DNA from: Streptomyces sp. PH10-H1
GTDB lineage: Bacteria > Actinomycetota > Actinomycetes > Streptomycetales > Streptomycetaceae
Length of the DNA stretch: 64,000 bases
NCBI RefSeq assembly: GCF_030063355.1
Contig: NZ_JASISZ010000044.1
Coordinates: forward strand, 1-64,000
Direction: 5' to 3'
Shown: positions 8,343-17,428 of the stretch, piece after piece
How positions within the stretch are numbered: position 1 is the first letter of the stretch
How the letters are laid out: each line of letters opens with the position of its first letter
Made by a program: the position numbers and the translations under genes
The notes under the pieces: generated by a model
The model's database searches: none
The model's input: the letters and a program-made list of their open reading frames with translations, nothing else
What the model was told of the DNA's origin: nothing

Positions 8343-9587
8343 ATGGCATCAACAGGGCCGCTGCGGCGCGCACTCCGACAAGCCGCCGCGTACGCCCCAT
8401 GGTCGGCCTGGGCGTGGCGGAACACGGCGTTCGTCACGGCGGGTGTGCCGCCGGCAGCCGCGAGCGTGCTGCTGATCTTCGCCCTGGTGACGGACTGGTG
8501 GTCGCTGATCCTGCTGCCCGCGCTGCTCCTGGTGTCCGGCCCGCTGACGGCGCTGCAACGCAGCCGGTTCTGGTCGCTGCTCGGGCTGAACGTCCCCCGG
8601 GTGACCCGGGCGAGGCCCTGGTACACCCCGCGTGGCGCCTGGCAGTGGCTGCGTTCCGAGGCGACCTGGCGGCAGTCCGGCTACCACCTGCTGGCCGCCC
8701 CGCTGGCGGCCACCGGAGCGGTGGTCGTCGTCTGCTCCTGGGTCGCGGGGATCTTCGGCACGCTGGTCTTCTCCTGGGTGTGGGCGCTGCCGGTCCGTGA
8801 CCGGCTGCCCGGCTGGACCGAGCAGTACACGCTCGTCACGGGTGTCGGACTCGTCCTGCTGTTCCTGACGCCCTTCCTGGCCGCCGCCGTCGCCCGGCTC
8901 GACACCTCCGCGGCCGCCGCGCTGCTCGGGCCCAACCGGGCCAAGGAGTTGCGGCGCCGCGTCGAGGACCTCGCCGAGAGCCGGGCGGGCGTGGTGGACG
9001 CGGCGGACGCCGAACGCCGCCGTATCGAACGGGATCTGCACGACGGCGCCCAGCAGCGGCTGGTGTCCCTCGCGATGAACCTCGGCCTGGCCCGCGCCAC
9101 CCTCACCGACCTGCCGCCCGAGGCGCGAAAGGTGATCGACGAGGCGCACCGCGAGGCCAAGGAAGCCATCGAGGAGCTCAACAACCTGGTGCGCGGCCTG
9201 CACCCGGCCGTCCTGGACGACCGGGGCCTGGACGCCGCCCTGTCCGGGGTCGCCGCGCGAGCGCCGCTGCCCGTCCATCTGAAGGTGGAGATGGAGCGGC
9301 GCGCCTCGCCCACCGTGGAGGCCGTCGCGTACTTCGTGGTCTCCGAGGCGCTCGCGAACGTCGCCAAGCACGCGCGGGCGGACCGCGTGGACGTCGGGGT
9401 GCGGAGGCACGGGGACGTCCTGCGGGTGACCATCATCGACGACGGGATCGGCGGCGCCGACGTGGCCGGCGGGACCGGCCTGGCCGGGCTCGCGCAGCGC
9501 GTCGGGTCCGTCGACGGATCGATCCGGATCAACAGCCCCGCCGGGGGCCCGACCATCATCACTGTGGAGTTGCCGTGCGGGCTGTAA
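8343..9587 (+). CDS. Membrane sensor histidine kinase (NarL type)
   Basis: A 414-residue kinase with four N-terminal membrane helices (residues about 28-70 and 115-185), a dimerisation domain with the phospho-acceptor His233 in RDLHDGAQQRL, and a C-terminal HATPase domain (EALANVAKHA, IDDGIGGAD, GLAGLAQRVG). The extracytoplasmic loops are short, so it probably senses a membrane or envelope signal. ATG 8343 has TACGGT six bases before it (leaderless -10). The response regulator gene begins inside its last codons, and a DUF4097 protein follows: a three-gene operon seen in Streptomyces. Confidence 0.93.
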   Translation: MASTGPLRRALRQAAAYAPWSAWAWRNTAFVTAGVPPAAASVLLIFALVTDWWSLILLPALLLVSGPLTALQRSRFWSLLGLNVPRVTRARPWYTPRGAWQWLRSEATWRQSGYHLLAAPLAATGAVVVVCSWVAGIFGTLVFSWVWALPVRDRLPGWTEQYTLVTGVGLVLLFLTPFLAAAVARLDTSAAAALLGPNRAKELRRRVEDLAESRAGVVDAADAERRRIERDLHDGAQQRLVSLAMNLGLARATLTDLPPEARKVIDEAHREAKEAIEELNNLVRGLHPAVLDDRGLDAALSGVAARAPLPVHLKVEMERRASPTVEAVAYFVVSEALANVAKHARADRVDVGVRRHGDVLRVTIIDDGIGGADVAGGTGLAGLAQRVGSVDGSIRINSPAGGPTIITVELPCGL

Positions 9588-10219
9588 TCGCCGAGGACTC
9601 GGTCCTGTTGCGCATCGGACTGGTCAAGGTCCTGGAGACCGCGGGCTTCGAGGTCGCCGCCGAGGTGGGCGACGCCGAGGCCCTGCTGTCGGCTGTCGAC
9701 GAGCACCGGCCGCAACTGGCCCTGGTGGACGTCAGGATGCCGCCCGGCTTCACCGACGAGGGGGTACGGGCCGCCCTGGTGATCCGCCGGCAGTGGCCGG
9801 ACACCGCCGTGCTGCTGCTCTCCCAGTACGTGGAGGAGCGGTACGCGGCCGACCTGCTGTCGGCCCATGGCGGCGGAATCGGCTATCTGCTCAAGCAACG
9901 CGTCGCGGACGTCGAGGAGTTCATCGACGCGCTGCGCCGGGTCGCGGCCGGCGGCACCGCGCTGGACCCGCAGGTGGTCGCGCAGCTGCTGCTGCGACGC
10001 AACACCGACCCGCTGGAGCGGCTGACGCCGCGCGAGCGCGAAGTGCTCTCGCTGATGGCGGAGGGCCGGTCCAACGCGGGGATCGCCGAGCAACTGGTGG
10101 TCAGCGAGAGCGCGGTCGCCAAGCACATCAACAACATCCTCGCCAAGCTCGATCTGCCGCAGTCCGACGGTGACCACCGCCGGGTGCTCGCCGTGCTGCG
10201 CTTCCTGGAGGGCGCGTGA
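9575..10219 (+). CDS. LuxR/NarL-family response regulator
   Basis: A 214-residue regulator paired with the kinase at 8343. The receiver domain has E7/D8 and phospho-acceptor D52 (LALVDVRMPP), S in LLLSQY, and a lysine (LLKQR) in the usual position. The HTH is at about 148-205 (LTPREREVLSLMAEG, SESAVAKHINNILAKL). The start is GTG 9575, overlapping the kinase by 13 bases. The gene stop overlaps the GTG of the DUF4097 gene, so all three are coupled. Likely to regulate its own operon. Confidence 0.92.
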   Translation: MRAVIAEDSVLLRIGLVKVLETAGFEVAAEVGDAEALLSAVDEHRPQLALVDVRMPPGFTDEGVRAALVIRRQWPDTAVLLLSQYVEERYAADLLSAHGGGIGYLLKQRVADVEEFIDALRRVAAGGTALDPQVVAQLLLRRNTDPLERLTPREREVLSLMAEGRSNAGIAEQLVVSESAVAKHINNILAKLDLPQSDGDHRRVLAVLRFLEGA

Positions 10220-11073
10220 GCGCCGCGGGCGCCGGGGGCGCCGGAGGTGTGGATGGCGGGCGGGTGGATGCCGGGCAACGGCGGCGCCGTGGGGCTTGGC
10301 TTGTCGTCGCGGTGATCAGCGCGCTGTTCATCGTGGCGCCGATGGCCGTGGAGACCTGGGCGTACTTCGGCGGGCACCGGCCCGAGCCCACCCAGTCGCT
10401 CGAACTCCCGCCCGGGGGACGGGTCCATCGGCTGCAGGTGGACGCGGGCAGCGCGTCGGTGACGGTGCGCCCCGGGCCCGCGGGCCAGGTGCGCGTCAAG
10501 CAGACGCTGACCTGGTCGACGGCGAAGCCGCAGGTCAGGAAGGTGTGGGATGGCGGTGTCCTGAAAGTGCAGGCGGAATGCCCCGGCTGGTGGTCGCTGA
10601 CCGGCCTGGACTGCTCGGTGAAACTGGAGTTCGACGTCCCGCCGGAGATCGAGATCCAGGTCGTGGGCACCTCGGGGTCCACCGAAGTGCGCGGCACCAC
10701 CGGCCGTCTCGACCTGACGAGTACCTCCGGGTCCACCACCCTGACCGATGTCGGGGGCACCATCTGGGCCCGCACCGGATCGGGGGCCATCGACGGCACC
10801 GGGCTCTCCTCCCGGACGGCCGACGTGGGGGCGAACTCCGGTTCGCTGGACCTGGCCTTCGCCTCCGCCCCCGACAAGGTGACGGCCGAAGTGGGTTCCG
10901 GCGCCGTGACGATCGGCGTCCCGCCGGGGTCCCGCTACCAGGTGGTCGGGCGCAGCGGGAGCGGGTCGCGGGAGTACGCCACGGGGCTGCAGGAGAGCAG
11001 TTCGCCGCGGATCATCGACGCGACGGCGGGGTCGGGCTCGGTGGATGTCGTCTATACGTCCGGGGCGCCCTGA
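10216..11073 (+). CDS. DUF4097-type membrane-anchored beta protein
   Basis: A 285-residue protein with a short cytoplasmic N-terminus, one membrane helix (about residues 27-47, WLVVAVISALFIVAPMAV) and an external region of short beta repeats with alternating G/S/T/V (VDAGSASVTV, GTSGSTEVRGTTGRLDL, STSGSTTLTD, TGSGAIDGTG, EVGSGAVTIG). This repetitive pattern is that of DUF4097, a right-handed beta-helix-like domain of unknown function often coded beside two-component systems. The GTG start overlaps the regulator stop (GTGA). It may be the output or a sensor accessory of the upstream kinase; this is inference from the operon. Confidence 0.85.
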   Translation: MSAAGAGGAGGVDGGRVDAGQRRRRGAWLVVAVISALFIVAPMAVETWAYFGGHRPEPTQSLELPPGGRVHRLQVDAGSASVTVRPGPAGQVRVKQTLTWSTAKPQVRKVWDGGVLKVQAECPGWWSLTGLDCSVKLEFDVPPEIEIQVVGTSGSTEVRGTTGRLDLTSTSGSTTLTDVGGTIWARTGSGAIDGTGLSSRTADVGANSGSLDLAFASAPDKVTAEVGSGAVTIGVPPGSRYQVVGRSGSGSREYATGLQESSSPRIIDATAGSGSVDVVYTSGAP

Positions 11074-11666
11074 GCCCGCAGTCCGTGCAGCAGCAGGTCG
11101 CAGACCGCGTCGAAGGCAGCGTCGATACCGGGCTGCGACCACTCGGCGGCGTACGCCGGGTCGTGGAAGCGGCCGGTGGCGTCCCAGACGGCGCGGGCGG
11201 CGGTGGCGGGGTCGACGGGTTCGGGCAGGGAGAATTCGCCGCGCGCGACCCCGTCCTCGACGATGGCGGCGAGCTGTCCGACCAGGTCCTCGACGTGCTG
11301 GGCGACCACCGCGCTGGCCTCGCCCGCGAGCGCCATGTACGTCGCGAACAGCTCCGGATCGCCGCCGGCCTTGCGGCGCTTCGCCGCGAACAGCTCCGTC
11401 AGCCACTGCCGCAGCCGCACGGGCGCGGGCTGCGGCCCCGCCGCGACGGCGGACAGCGTGGAGTGCGACTGGTCCAGCCAGCGCTGCGTGACGGCCTCGC
11501 GGAGCGCGGCCTTGCTGGCGAAGTGCCGGTAGACGGTGCCGTGGCTGACGCCCAGGGCCCGCGCCACATCCACGACGGTGGCCTTGGCGGGGCCGAAGCG
11601 GCGCAGTACGTCCTCGGTGGCTTCGAGGATGCGGTCGGTGGTCAGGGTCCGGGGTGGGGACGGCAT
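11052..11666 (-). CDS. TetR-family transcriptional regulator
   Basis: A 204-residue repressor-type protein. The N-terminal HTH is clear (TTDRILEATEDVLRRFG, then ATVVDVARALGVSHGTVYRHF at about 29-50, followed by SKAALREAVTQRW). The C-terminal ligand domain resembles the TetR_C subfamily with PVRLRQWLTELFAAKRRKA. Its 3' end overlaps the convergent DUF4097 gene by 22 bases. The gene next upstream (aldo/keto reductase, same strand, 120 bases away) may be a target or partner. The ligand is unknown. Confidence 0.9.
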   Translation of the reverse strand: MPSPPRTLTTDRILEATEDVLRRFGPAKATVVDVARALGVSHGTVYRHFASKAALREAVTQRWLDQSHSTLSAVAAGPQPAPVRLRQWLTELFAAKRRKAGGDPELFATYMALAGEASAVVAQHVEDLVGQLAAIVEDGVARGEFSLPEPVDPATAARAVWDATGRFHDPAYAAEWSQPGIDAAFDAVCDLLLHGLRAQGAPDV

Positions 11667-11786
11667 GGGGGGCCTTTCGGTGCGGGGTGGTACGTCCCCA
11701 GTGTGGTGGGTGCGGGGGGTGAGCGGCTATCGGGTGCCGACGTATCCGCACCCGTCGCCGCAGGCTACGCCCCCGCAGGGATGGCG

Positions 11787-12800
11787 TCAGCGCTCGCTGT
11801 CGAGGTGCGCCATCTGTGCCTGCGGGTAGCGGTCGCCCGCTGCGGCGCCTGCCGGGACCGCGGCCTCGATCGCGGCGAGGTCGGCCGCGTCGAAGGTCAC
11901 GTCGAGCGCGCCGAGAGCTTCGGTGAGGCGGTCGCGGCGGCGCGCGCCGACCAGCGGCACGATGTCCTCGCCCTGCGCCAGCACCCATCCGATCGCGGCC
12001 TGCGCGACGGTGGCGCCCTTGGCCCCGGCGATCTTCCGGAGCGCCTCGACGAGTCCGAGGTTGCGGTCCAGGTTGTCCCCGGAGAAGCGCGGGCTCATAC
12101 CGCGGAAGTCGCCGTTCGCGCCGGATTCCGCGGAGCGCTCGCGCGTCCAGTGGCCGCTGAGCAGCCCGCGGGACAGCACGCCGTACGCGGTGACGCCGAT
12201 GCCTAGTTCGCGGGCGGTGGGCAGGATGTCGTCCTCGATGCCGCGCGAGAACAGCGAGTACTCGATCTGCAGATCCGAGATCGGGGCGACGGCCGCGGCC
12301 CTGCGCAGGGTCTCGGCACCGACCTCGGACAGCCCGATGTGCCGTACATGGCCGGCCTGAACCTGCTCGGCCATGGCGCCGACGGTCTCCTCAATCGGCA
12401 CGGCGGGGTCGACGCGGGCGATCCGGTAGATGTCGATGTGGTCGGTGCCGAGGCGGTTGAGCGAGTAGGCGAGGAAGTTCTTCACAGCGGCGGGCCGTCC
12501 GTCGTACCCGGACCAGCCCCCGTCCGCGTCGCGCAGCGCCCCGAACTTGACGCTGATGACGGCCTGGTCGCGGCCCTGGGTGCTGGTGCGCAGGGCGTCG
12601 CGGATGAGCAGTTCGTTGTGGCCCATGCCGTAGAAGTCGCCGGTGTCGATCAGGGTGATTCCGGCATCGAGCGCGGCATGGATGGTGGCGGTCGACTCGG
12701 TGTCGTCGCTGCGGCCGTAGAGGGCCGACATGCCCATGGCGCCGAGTCCGAGGGCGGAGACGCGGGGGCCGGTGGTTCCGAGGGTGCGGTGCTTCTGCAC
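11787..12800 (-). CDS. Aldo/keto reductase
   Basis: A 337-residue NADPH-dependent oxidoreductase with a TIM-barrel fold. GTG 12800 is chosen because AAGGAG lies six bases upstream and homology begins at QKHRTLGTTGPRVSALGLGAMGMS. The catalytic Asp52, Tyr57 (IDTGDFYG) and Lys85 (VISVKFG) are present. The usual catalytic His is absent: the strand reads DIYRIARVDP, as in a subgroup of bacterial enzymes that carry DIYRPARLDP there. NADP-binding residues are in VPLVGARRRDRLTEALGAL near the C-terminus. The substrate cannot be predicted. A palindromic site lies 58 bases upstream. Confidence 0.9.
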   Translation of the reverse strand: MQKHRTLGTTGPRVSALGLGAMGMSALYGRSDDTESTATIHAALDAGITLIDTGDFYGMGHNELLIRDALRTSTQGRDQAVISVKFGALRDADGGWSGYDGRPAAVKNFLAYSLNRLGTDHIDIYRIARVDPAVPIEETVGAMAEQVQAGHVRHIGLSEVGAETLRRAAAVAPISDLQIEYSLFSRGIEDDILPTARELGIGVTAYGVLSRGLLSGHWTRERSAESGANGDFRGMSPRFSGDNLDRNLGLVEALRKIAGAKGATVAQAAIGWVLAQGEDIVPLVGARRRDRLTEALGALDVTFDAADLAAIEAAVPAGAAAGDRYPQAQMAHLDSER

Positions 12801-12857
12801 GGGGAGCTCCTTGGACGGGGAGTCGGGGAGGGGATACCAGAAGCATGGCATATGGAC

Positions 12858-12879
12858 TGACATATTTCAATAATTGTCA
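12858..12879 (-). promoter_or_regulatory. Candidate operator upstream of the aldo/keto reductase
   Basis: TGACA and TGTCA arms flank twelve AT-rich bases (ATATTTCAATAA approximately), in a local AT-rich island between two minus-strand genes. Its position and symmetry suggest a repressor site; the TetR gene at 11052 is a possible binder. No further evidence. Confidence 0.4.
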
Positions 12880-12914
12880 TTCGATAAGCGAGGGATGGGG
12901 GACGTACGGCCGGG

Positions 12915-14369
12915 TCAGACGATGGCGCGGGGCAGCCGCAGGCTCAGCAGAACGGTCAGGGCGACCACGCCGAGCTGCACGATCAGAGTGGTGACCAGGG
13001 CGTCCCGCATACCGACCGACGGGATCAGGGCGAGGAAGAGCGTGCCGAGCGTCGCCACACCGAGCGCGAGCGCGGACTGCTGGGTGGTGACCATGACCCC
13101 ACTGCCGACACCGGCCCGCTCGGCGGGAACGTCCGCGAGCACGATCCGGAAGAGCACCGGGAGCTGCAGTCCCTGCCCGAAGCCGGCCACCGCCATGCCG
13201 GGCGCGAGCGCGAACCCGTTCAGGTGCGGCCAGTCGTACAGGGCGGCGGCCACCAGCAGGACGAGGCCGAGCGCCTGGATCAGGCCGCCGACGGTGACCA
13301 CGCGGCTGCCGTACCGCGCCACCAGCCGCGGCCCCATCAGAGAGGCGACGAAGAAGGTGGCGGCGAGCGGTGCCAGCGCCGTACCGGCCGCGATCGGGCC
13401 GAAGTCCAGGCCCTGCTGCAGGGCCACCGCCATCACCAGCATGAAGCCGCCGAAGCCGATGGAGAACGGCAGCACGAGCGGGAGCCCGCGCCGCATGCCG
13501 GGCAGCTGGAACAGGCTCGGCGGCACCAGCGGGGTGCGGCCCTGCCGGTCCGCGCGGCGCTCGACGGCGTAGAACGCGCAGGCCGCGAAGGGGAACGCGG
13601 CGAGCGAGATCCAGGTCCACAGCGGCCAGCCGGCGGCGCGGCCCTCGGTCAGCGGCGCCAGCAGCGTGATCAGGGAGACGGCCAGCAGCAGGGTGCCGGG
13701 GACGTCGATCGGGGCAGGGCGCTCCGAGCGGGTCTCGGGGACGGTACGCGCTGCCAGGACCAGGCCGATCAGCGCGACCGGCACGTTCACCAGGAACACC
13801 GCGCGCCATCCGGTGCCCGCGATGTCGGCGGCGACCAGGACGCCGCCGAGGATCTGCCCGGCGACCATCGACAGGCCGGCCGTCGCCCCGTACAGGCTGA
13901 GCGCACGGGCGCGCCGCGTCCCGGCCGTGGAGGACTGAATGGTGGCGAGCACCTGGGGGAGCATCAGCGCGGCCGCGGCGCCCTGCGCCACCCGGGCCCC
14001 GACCAGCGTCCAGGCGTCGGGCGCGAGCCCGCAGGCCAGTGAGGTCAGACCGAAGGCGGCCATCCCGGCGAGGAAGAGCCGGCGGCGGCCGAACATGTCG
14101 CCGAGCCGCCCGCCGAGCACCAGCAGCACGGCGTACGCGGTCCCGTAGCCGGCCACCACGAGCTCCAGCATGGCCGGTCCCGCGGCGAGGTCGCGGTCGA
14201 TGGTGGGCAGGGCGACGTTGACGATGAAGAAGTCGATCAGCGGCAGAGCCGCGCCGAGCAGCACGGTGAAGAGTCCGAGCGCCGTCAGTACGGGACCGGC
14301 GGGGGTCCCGATGCGGGTCACCCGGGGGAGGACCTCGGCCCGGGAGGGGAGGACACGGGTACGTTCCAT
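12915..14369 (-). CDS. MFS multidrug efflux transporter (DHA2 type)
   Basis: A 484-residue proton-driven exporter with about 14 membrane helices. The family motif A is clear in GGRLGDMFGRRRLFLAG, and the first helix carries LIDFFIVNVALPTIDRDL as in DHA2 pumps of the EmrB/QacA group. ATG 14369 (MERTRVLP) is my choice; an in-frame ATG at 14453 adds 28 residues with no ribosome site. It is divergent from the MmyB-type regulator at 14483, a common arrangement in which the regulator controls the pump. Substrate unknown. Confidence 0.88.
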   Translation of the reverse strand: MERTRVLPSRAEVLPRVTRIGTPAGPVLTALGLFTVLLGAALPLIDFFIVNVALPTIDRDLAAGPAMLELVVAGYGTAYAVLLVLGGRLGDMFGRRRLFLAGMAAFGLTSLACGLAPDAWTLVGARVAQGAAAALMLPQVLATIQSSTAGTRRARALSLYGATAGLSMVAGQILGGVLVAADIAGTGWRAVFLVNVPVALIGLVLAARTVPETRSERPAPIDVPGTLLLAVSLITLLAPLTEGRAAGWPLWTWISLAAFPFAACAFYAVERRADRQGRTPLVPPSLFQLPGMRRGLPLVLPFSIGFGGFMLVMAVALQQGLDFGPIAAGTALAPLAATFFVASLMGPRLVARYGSRVVTVGGLIQALGLVLLVAAALYDWPHLNGFALAPGMAVAGFGQGLQLPVLFRIVLADVPAERAGVGSGVMVTTQQSALALGVATLGTLFLALIPSVGMRDALVTTLIVQLGVVALTVLLSLRLPRAIV

Positions 14370-14482
14370 TGGTTGGGTCACGGAAGCAACGATGCGCCTG
14401 ATTTCAGGGTGGTACCAGAGAGTGTTTATCCAGGTATAAGAACCACTAGGCAACCGGCTGAGCTCTCAGGCATCCTGGGAGC

Positions 14483-15391
14483 ATGACCACGATGACCACG
14501 GTCCCGCAAGAGTCGAGCGACAGCGTCCGGCGGCGCGAGCTGGCCTCGTTCCTGCGCAGCCGCCGCGAGCGCATCGCCCCCGAGCAGGTCGGCCTGCCGC
14601 CGGGACGCCGCCGCCGTACCCCCGGGCTGCGCCGCGAGGAGGTCGCCACGCTCGCCGCGGTCGGCGTCACCTGGTACACGTGGCTGGAACAGGCCCGGGA
14701 CATCCAGGTGTCCGCGCAGGTCGCCGACGCCATCGCCCGCGCCCTGATGCTGGACCCGAACGAGCGGGTGCACCTCTTCACCCTCGCCGGAGTCCCCGAC
14801 CCGAACCCCTACGGCGAGTGCCCCGGCATGTCGGACCAGATCCGCACGATGCTGGAGCAGCTCGAACCGCTGCCCGCCTACGTCGCCAACAGCCGGTACG
14901 ACATCATCGCGTACAACCGCACCTACGGGCGGATGATCGACGACCTGGACGCGCGGCCCTTCGAGGACCGCAACATCATGTGGCTGGCGTTCACCGACCC
15001 CGCGTGGCGCGAGGCGCTGGTCGACCGGGAAGAGGTGGTCAGGACGATGGCCGCCAAATTCCGTTCCGCGATGGCCGAGCATCTTGCCGAACCCGCCTGG
15101 AAGTCGCTCCTCAAGCGCCTTCAGCAGGCGTCCCCGGAATTCTGCGAGGCGTGGGACCGCCATGAGGTCCTGCAACCGGAGACCCGCTCCAAGCGCTTCC
15201 TCAACCCGCAGGTCGGGCTGCTCACCTTCGACTTCACCCATCTGTGGCTCGGCCCGCGCCAGGGCAGTCCGCGCCTCATCACGTACACCCCGGTGGACGA
15301 CGTGACGCGCGGCCGTTTGGAGCGGCTGTACGGGCTGTGCGGTCCCTCGTCGGGCGCGGGCCGAGTCCTCGCGGCGGCCGGTTCGTCCTGA
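14483..15391 (+). CDS. XRE-family regulator with MmyB-like ligand domain
   Basis: A 302-residue regulator with an N-terminal helix-turn-helix (residues about 17-90: RRELASFLRSRRERI, LRREEVATLAAVGVTWYTWLE) and a C-terminal MmyB-type PAS-like domain (YVANSRYDIIAYN, FTDPAWREALVD, RFLNPQVGLLTFD). Proteins of this type bind fatty-acid-like or other small ligands. The start has GGGAG close upstream. It is divergent from the MFS gene that ends upstream, its probable target. Its 3' end abuts the truncated MFS pseudogene. Confidence 0.9.
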   Translation: MTTMTTVPQESSDSVRRRELASFLRSRRERIAPEQVGLPPGRRRRTPGLRREEVATLAAVGVTWYTWLEQARDIQVSAQVADAIARALMLDPNERVHLFTLAGVPDPNPYGECPGMSDQIRTMLEQLEPLPAYVANSRYDIIAYNRTYGRMIDDLDARPFEDRNIMWLAFTDPAWREALVDREEVVRTMAAKFRSAMAEHLAEPAWKSLLKRLQQASPEFCEAWDRHEVLQPETRSKRFLNPQVGLLTFDFTHLWLGPRQGSPRLITYTPVDDVTRGRLERLYGLCGPSSGAGRVLAAAGSS

Positions 15392-15399
15392 AGCGGGAT

Positions 15400-16178
15400 G
15401 TTCGGGCTCGATGAGGGGGTCGGTGCGGCGCCGCTCGTAGCTGAGCGGGCCGGCGAGCGAGCCGATGGAGACCGCCAGGCAGCCGAGGATGAGCGCCGAG
15501 GTCCAGCCCGCATCCGGGGCCTCGATGATCGCGTAGGTCAGGGAGCCGAGCAGGGCGATGACGAGCAGCTGCCCGACCGGGTCCACCCGGCGCGCCTTGG
15601 GGGCCCGCGACTCGGGGACGAAGCGAGCGGTCAGGGCCAGCGCGAGCAGCCCGACCGGGAGGTTGGTCCAGAAGATGGAGCGCCAGCCGACGCTCTCGAC
15701 GAGCAGCCCGCCGAGCACCGGGCCCGCCGCCATGCTGACGCCGACGACACCGCCCCACACCCCGATCGCACGGGCGCGCTCACGCGGGCCGGTGAAAGGT
15801 GTCGGTGATGATCGACATCGCGACGGGGTTGAGCATCGAGCCGCCGACCGCCTGCACCATCCGGAACGCGATCAGCCAGCTGAGGCCCGGCGCGAGGCTG
15901 CACAGCACCGAACCGGCGGTGAAGAGCACCAGCCCGGTCTGGAAGACCCTGCGGCGGCCGATCCGGTCGGCCGTCGAGCCGGCCAGCATCAGCAGCGAGG
16001 CGAGCACCAGCGTGTAGGCGTCGATGGTCCACTGCAGACCGGCGACGGAGGAGTGCAGTTCCTTCTGCATGGAGGGCAGCGCCACATTGAGGATGGTGTT
16101 GTCGAGGCTGACCATGAGCAGGCTCATGCAGCAGATCGCCAGCACGAGCATGCGGCGCCGGCGGCTCAGCTCCGGCAC
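15400..16178 (-). pseudogene. MFS (EmrB/QacA-type) transporter, frameshifted and C-truncated
   Basis: The N-terminal half starts at GTG 16178 (GGGGAGG six bases upstream) and reads MLVLAICCMSLLMVSLDNTI, then ADRIGRRRVFQTG, up to ITDTFHRPA and a stop at 15780. One base fewer at about 15797 would restore the family sequence (FTGPRERARAIGVW), and the rest continues in the next frame as GGVVGVSMAAGPVLGGLLVESVGW and FWTNLPVGLLALAL. Homology ends after RRTDPLIE at about 15405, leaving roughly half of a 14-helix pump, and the frame then runs antisense into the regulator gene. Both lesions argue for a dead gene. Confidence 0.85.
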
Positions 16179-16285
16179 GTCGGGCCTCCCCGTGGCTCCG
16201 TGGCTCCGTGACCCCGTGGTGAAGGGCACACAATTACGTGAGCGGTACATCGATTTCCCCGTCCGGCGTACGCGACAATGGGGCC

Positions 16286-17428
16286 ATGACCGCTGACGCC
16301 CCCATGCCACTCCAGATCGGCCCGCACACCGTGTGGCCGCCGGTGGTGCTCGCCCCCATGGCCGGCATCACCAACGCGCCGTTCCGCACGCTGTGCCGCG
16401 AGTTCTCCGGCGGCAAGGGACTGTTCGTCAGCGAGATGATCACCACCCGCGCACTCGTCGAGCGGGACTCCAAGACACTGCGGCTGATCCGCTTCGACGC
16501 GACCGAGAAGCCGCGCTCCATCCAGCTCTACGGCGTCGATCCGGTGACCGTCGGCAAGGCCGTTCGTATGATCGCAGACGAGGGCCTCGCCGACCATATC
16601 GACCTCAACTTCGGCTGCCCGGTGCCCAAAGTGACCCGCAAGGGCGGCGGCTCAGCCCTCCCGTACAAGCGGAACCTGCTGCGCGCGATCCTGCGCGAGG
16701 CGGTCGGGAACGCGGGCGATCTGCCGGTCACCATCAAGATGCGCAAGGGCATCGACGACGACCACATCACGTACCTCGACGCCGGGCGGATCGCGGTCGA
16801 GGAGGGCATCACCGCGGTCGCCCTCCACGGCCGTACCGCCGCCCAGCACTACGGCGGCACCGCCGACTGGGACGCCATCGCCCGCCTCAAGGAGCACGTC
16901 CCGGAGATCCCGGTGCTCGGCAACGGCGACATCTGGCGCGCGGACGACGCGATCCGGATGATGCGCGAGACCGGCTGCGACGGGGTCGTGGTCGGCCGCG
17001 GCTGCCTCGGCCGCCCCTGGATCTTCGGCGACCTGGTCAGCGCCATGGAGGGCGGCTCCGCCCAGGCCCGGCCGGCCTTCAAGGAGGTCGCCGTCGTCAT
17101 GCGGCGCCATGCCGAGCTGCTCGGCGAGTGGATCGGCGACGAGGAGCGCGGCGTGGTCGACTTCCGCAAGCACGTCGCCTGGTACACCAAGGGCTTCTCG
17201 GTCGGCTCCCAGCTGCGCCGCAGCCTCGCCGTCTCCTCCTCACTGGCCGAGCTGGACGAGCACCTGGCCGCCGTGGACCTCGACCAGCCCTGGCCCGAGA
17301 GCGCCGAGGGCCCGCGCGGCCGCACCGCGGGCAACAACCGCGTCGTCCTCCCGGACGGCTGGCTGAACGACCCCTACGACTGCGCCGCCATCAGCCCGGA
17401 CGCCGAACTCGACACCTCGGGTGGCTGA
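16286..17428 (+). CDS. dusB: tRNA-dihydrouridine synthase
   Basis: A 380-residue FMN enzyme that reduces uridines in tRNA with NADPH. The TIM-barrel begins VVLAPMAGITNAPFR; the active-site region IDLNFGCPVPKVTRKGGG contains the catalytic cysteine (GCP), and FMN-phosphate ligands appear in VLGNGDIW and GCDGVVVGRGCLGRPW. The C-terminal helical tRNA-binding domain follows (HAELLGEWIG, FRKHVAWYTKG). ATG 16286 is used because a GACAAT -10 box ends six bases before it; an in-frame ATG at 16238 would include that promoter. Divergent from the MFS pseudogene. Confidence 0.94.
   Translation: MTADAPMPLQIGPHTVWPPVVLAPMAGITNAPFRTLCREFSGGKGLFVSEMITTRALVERDSKTLRLIRFDATEKPRSIQLYGVDPVTVGKAVRMIADEGLADHIDLNFGCPVPKVTRKGGGSALPYKRNLLRAILREAVGNAGDLPVTIKMRKGIDDDHITYLDAGRIAVEEGITAVALHGRTAAQHYGGTADWDAIARLKEHVPEIPVLGNGDIWRADDAIRMMRETGCDGVVVGRGCLGRPWIFGDLVSAMEGGSAQARPAFKEVAVVMRRHAELLGEWIGDEERGVVDFRKHVAWYTKGFSVGSQLRRSLAVSSSLAELDEHLAAVDLDQPWPESAEGPRGRTAGNNRVVLPDGWLNDPYDCAAISPDAELDTSGG

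Noticed and set aside
15780..15810. Programmed frameshift in the MFS gene
   Set aside because: No slippery heptamer or downstream structure is evident, and the gene also lacks its C-terminal half, so decay is the simpler reading.
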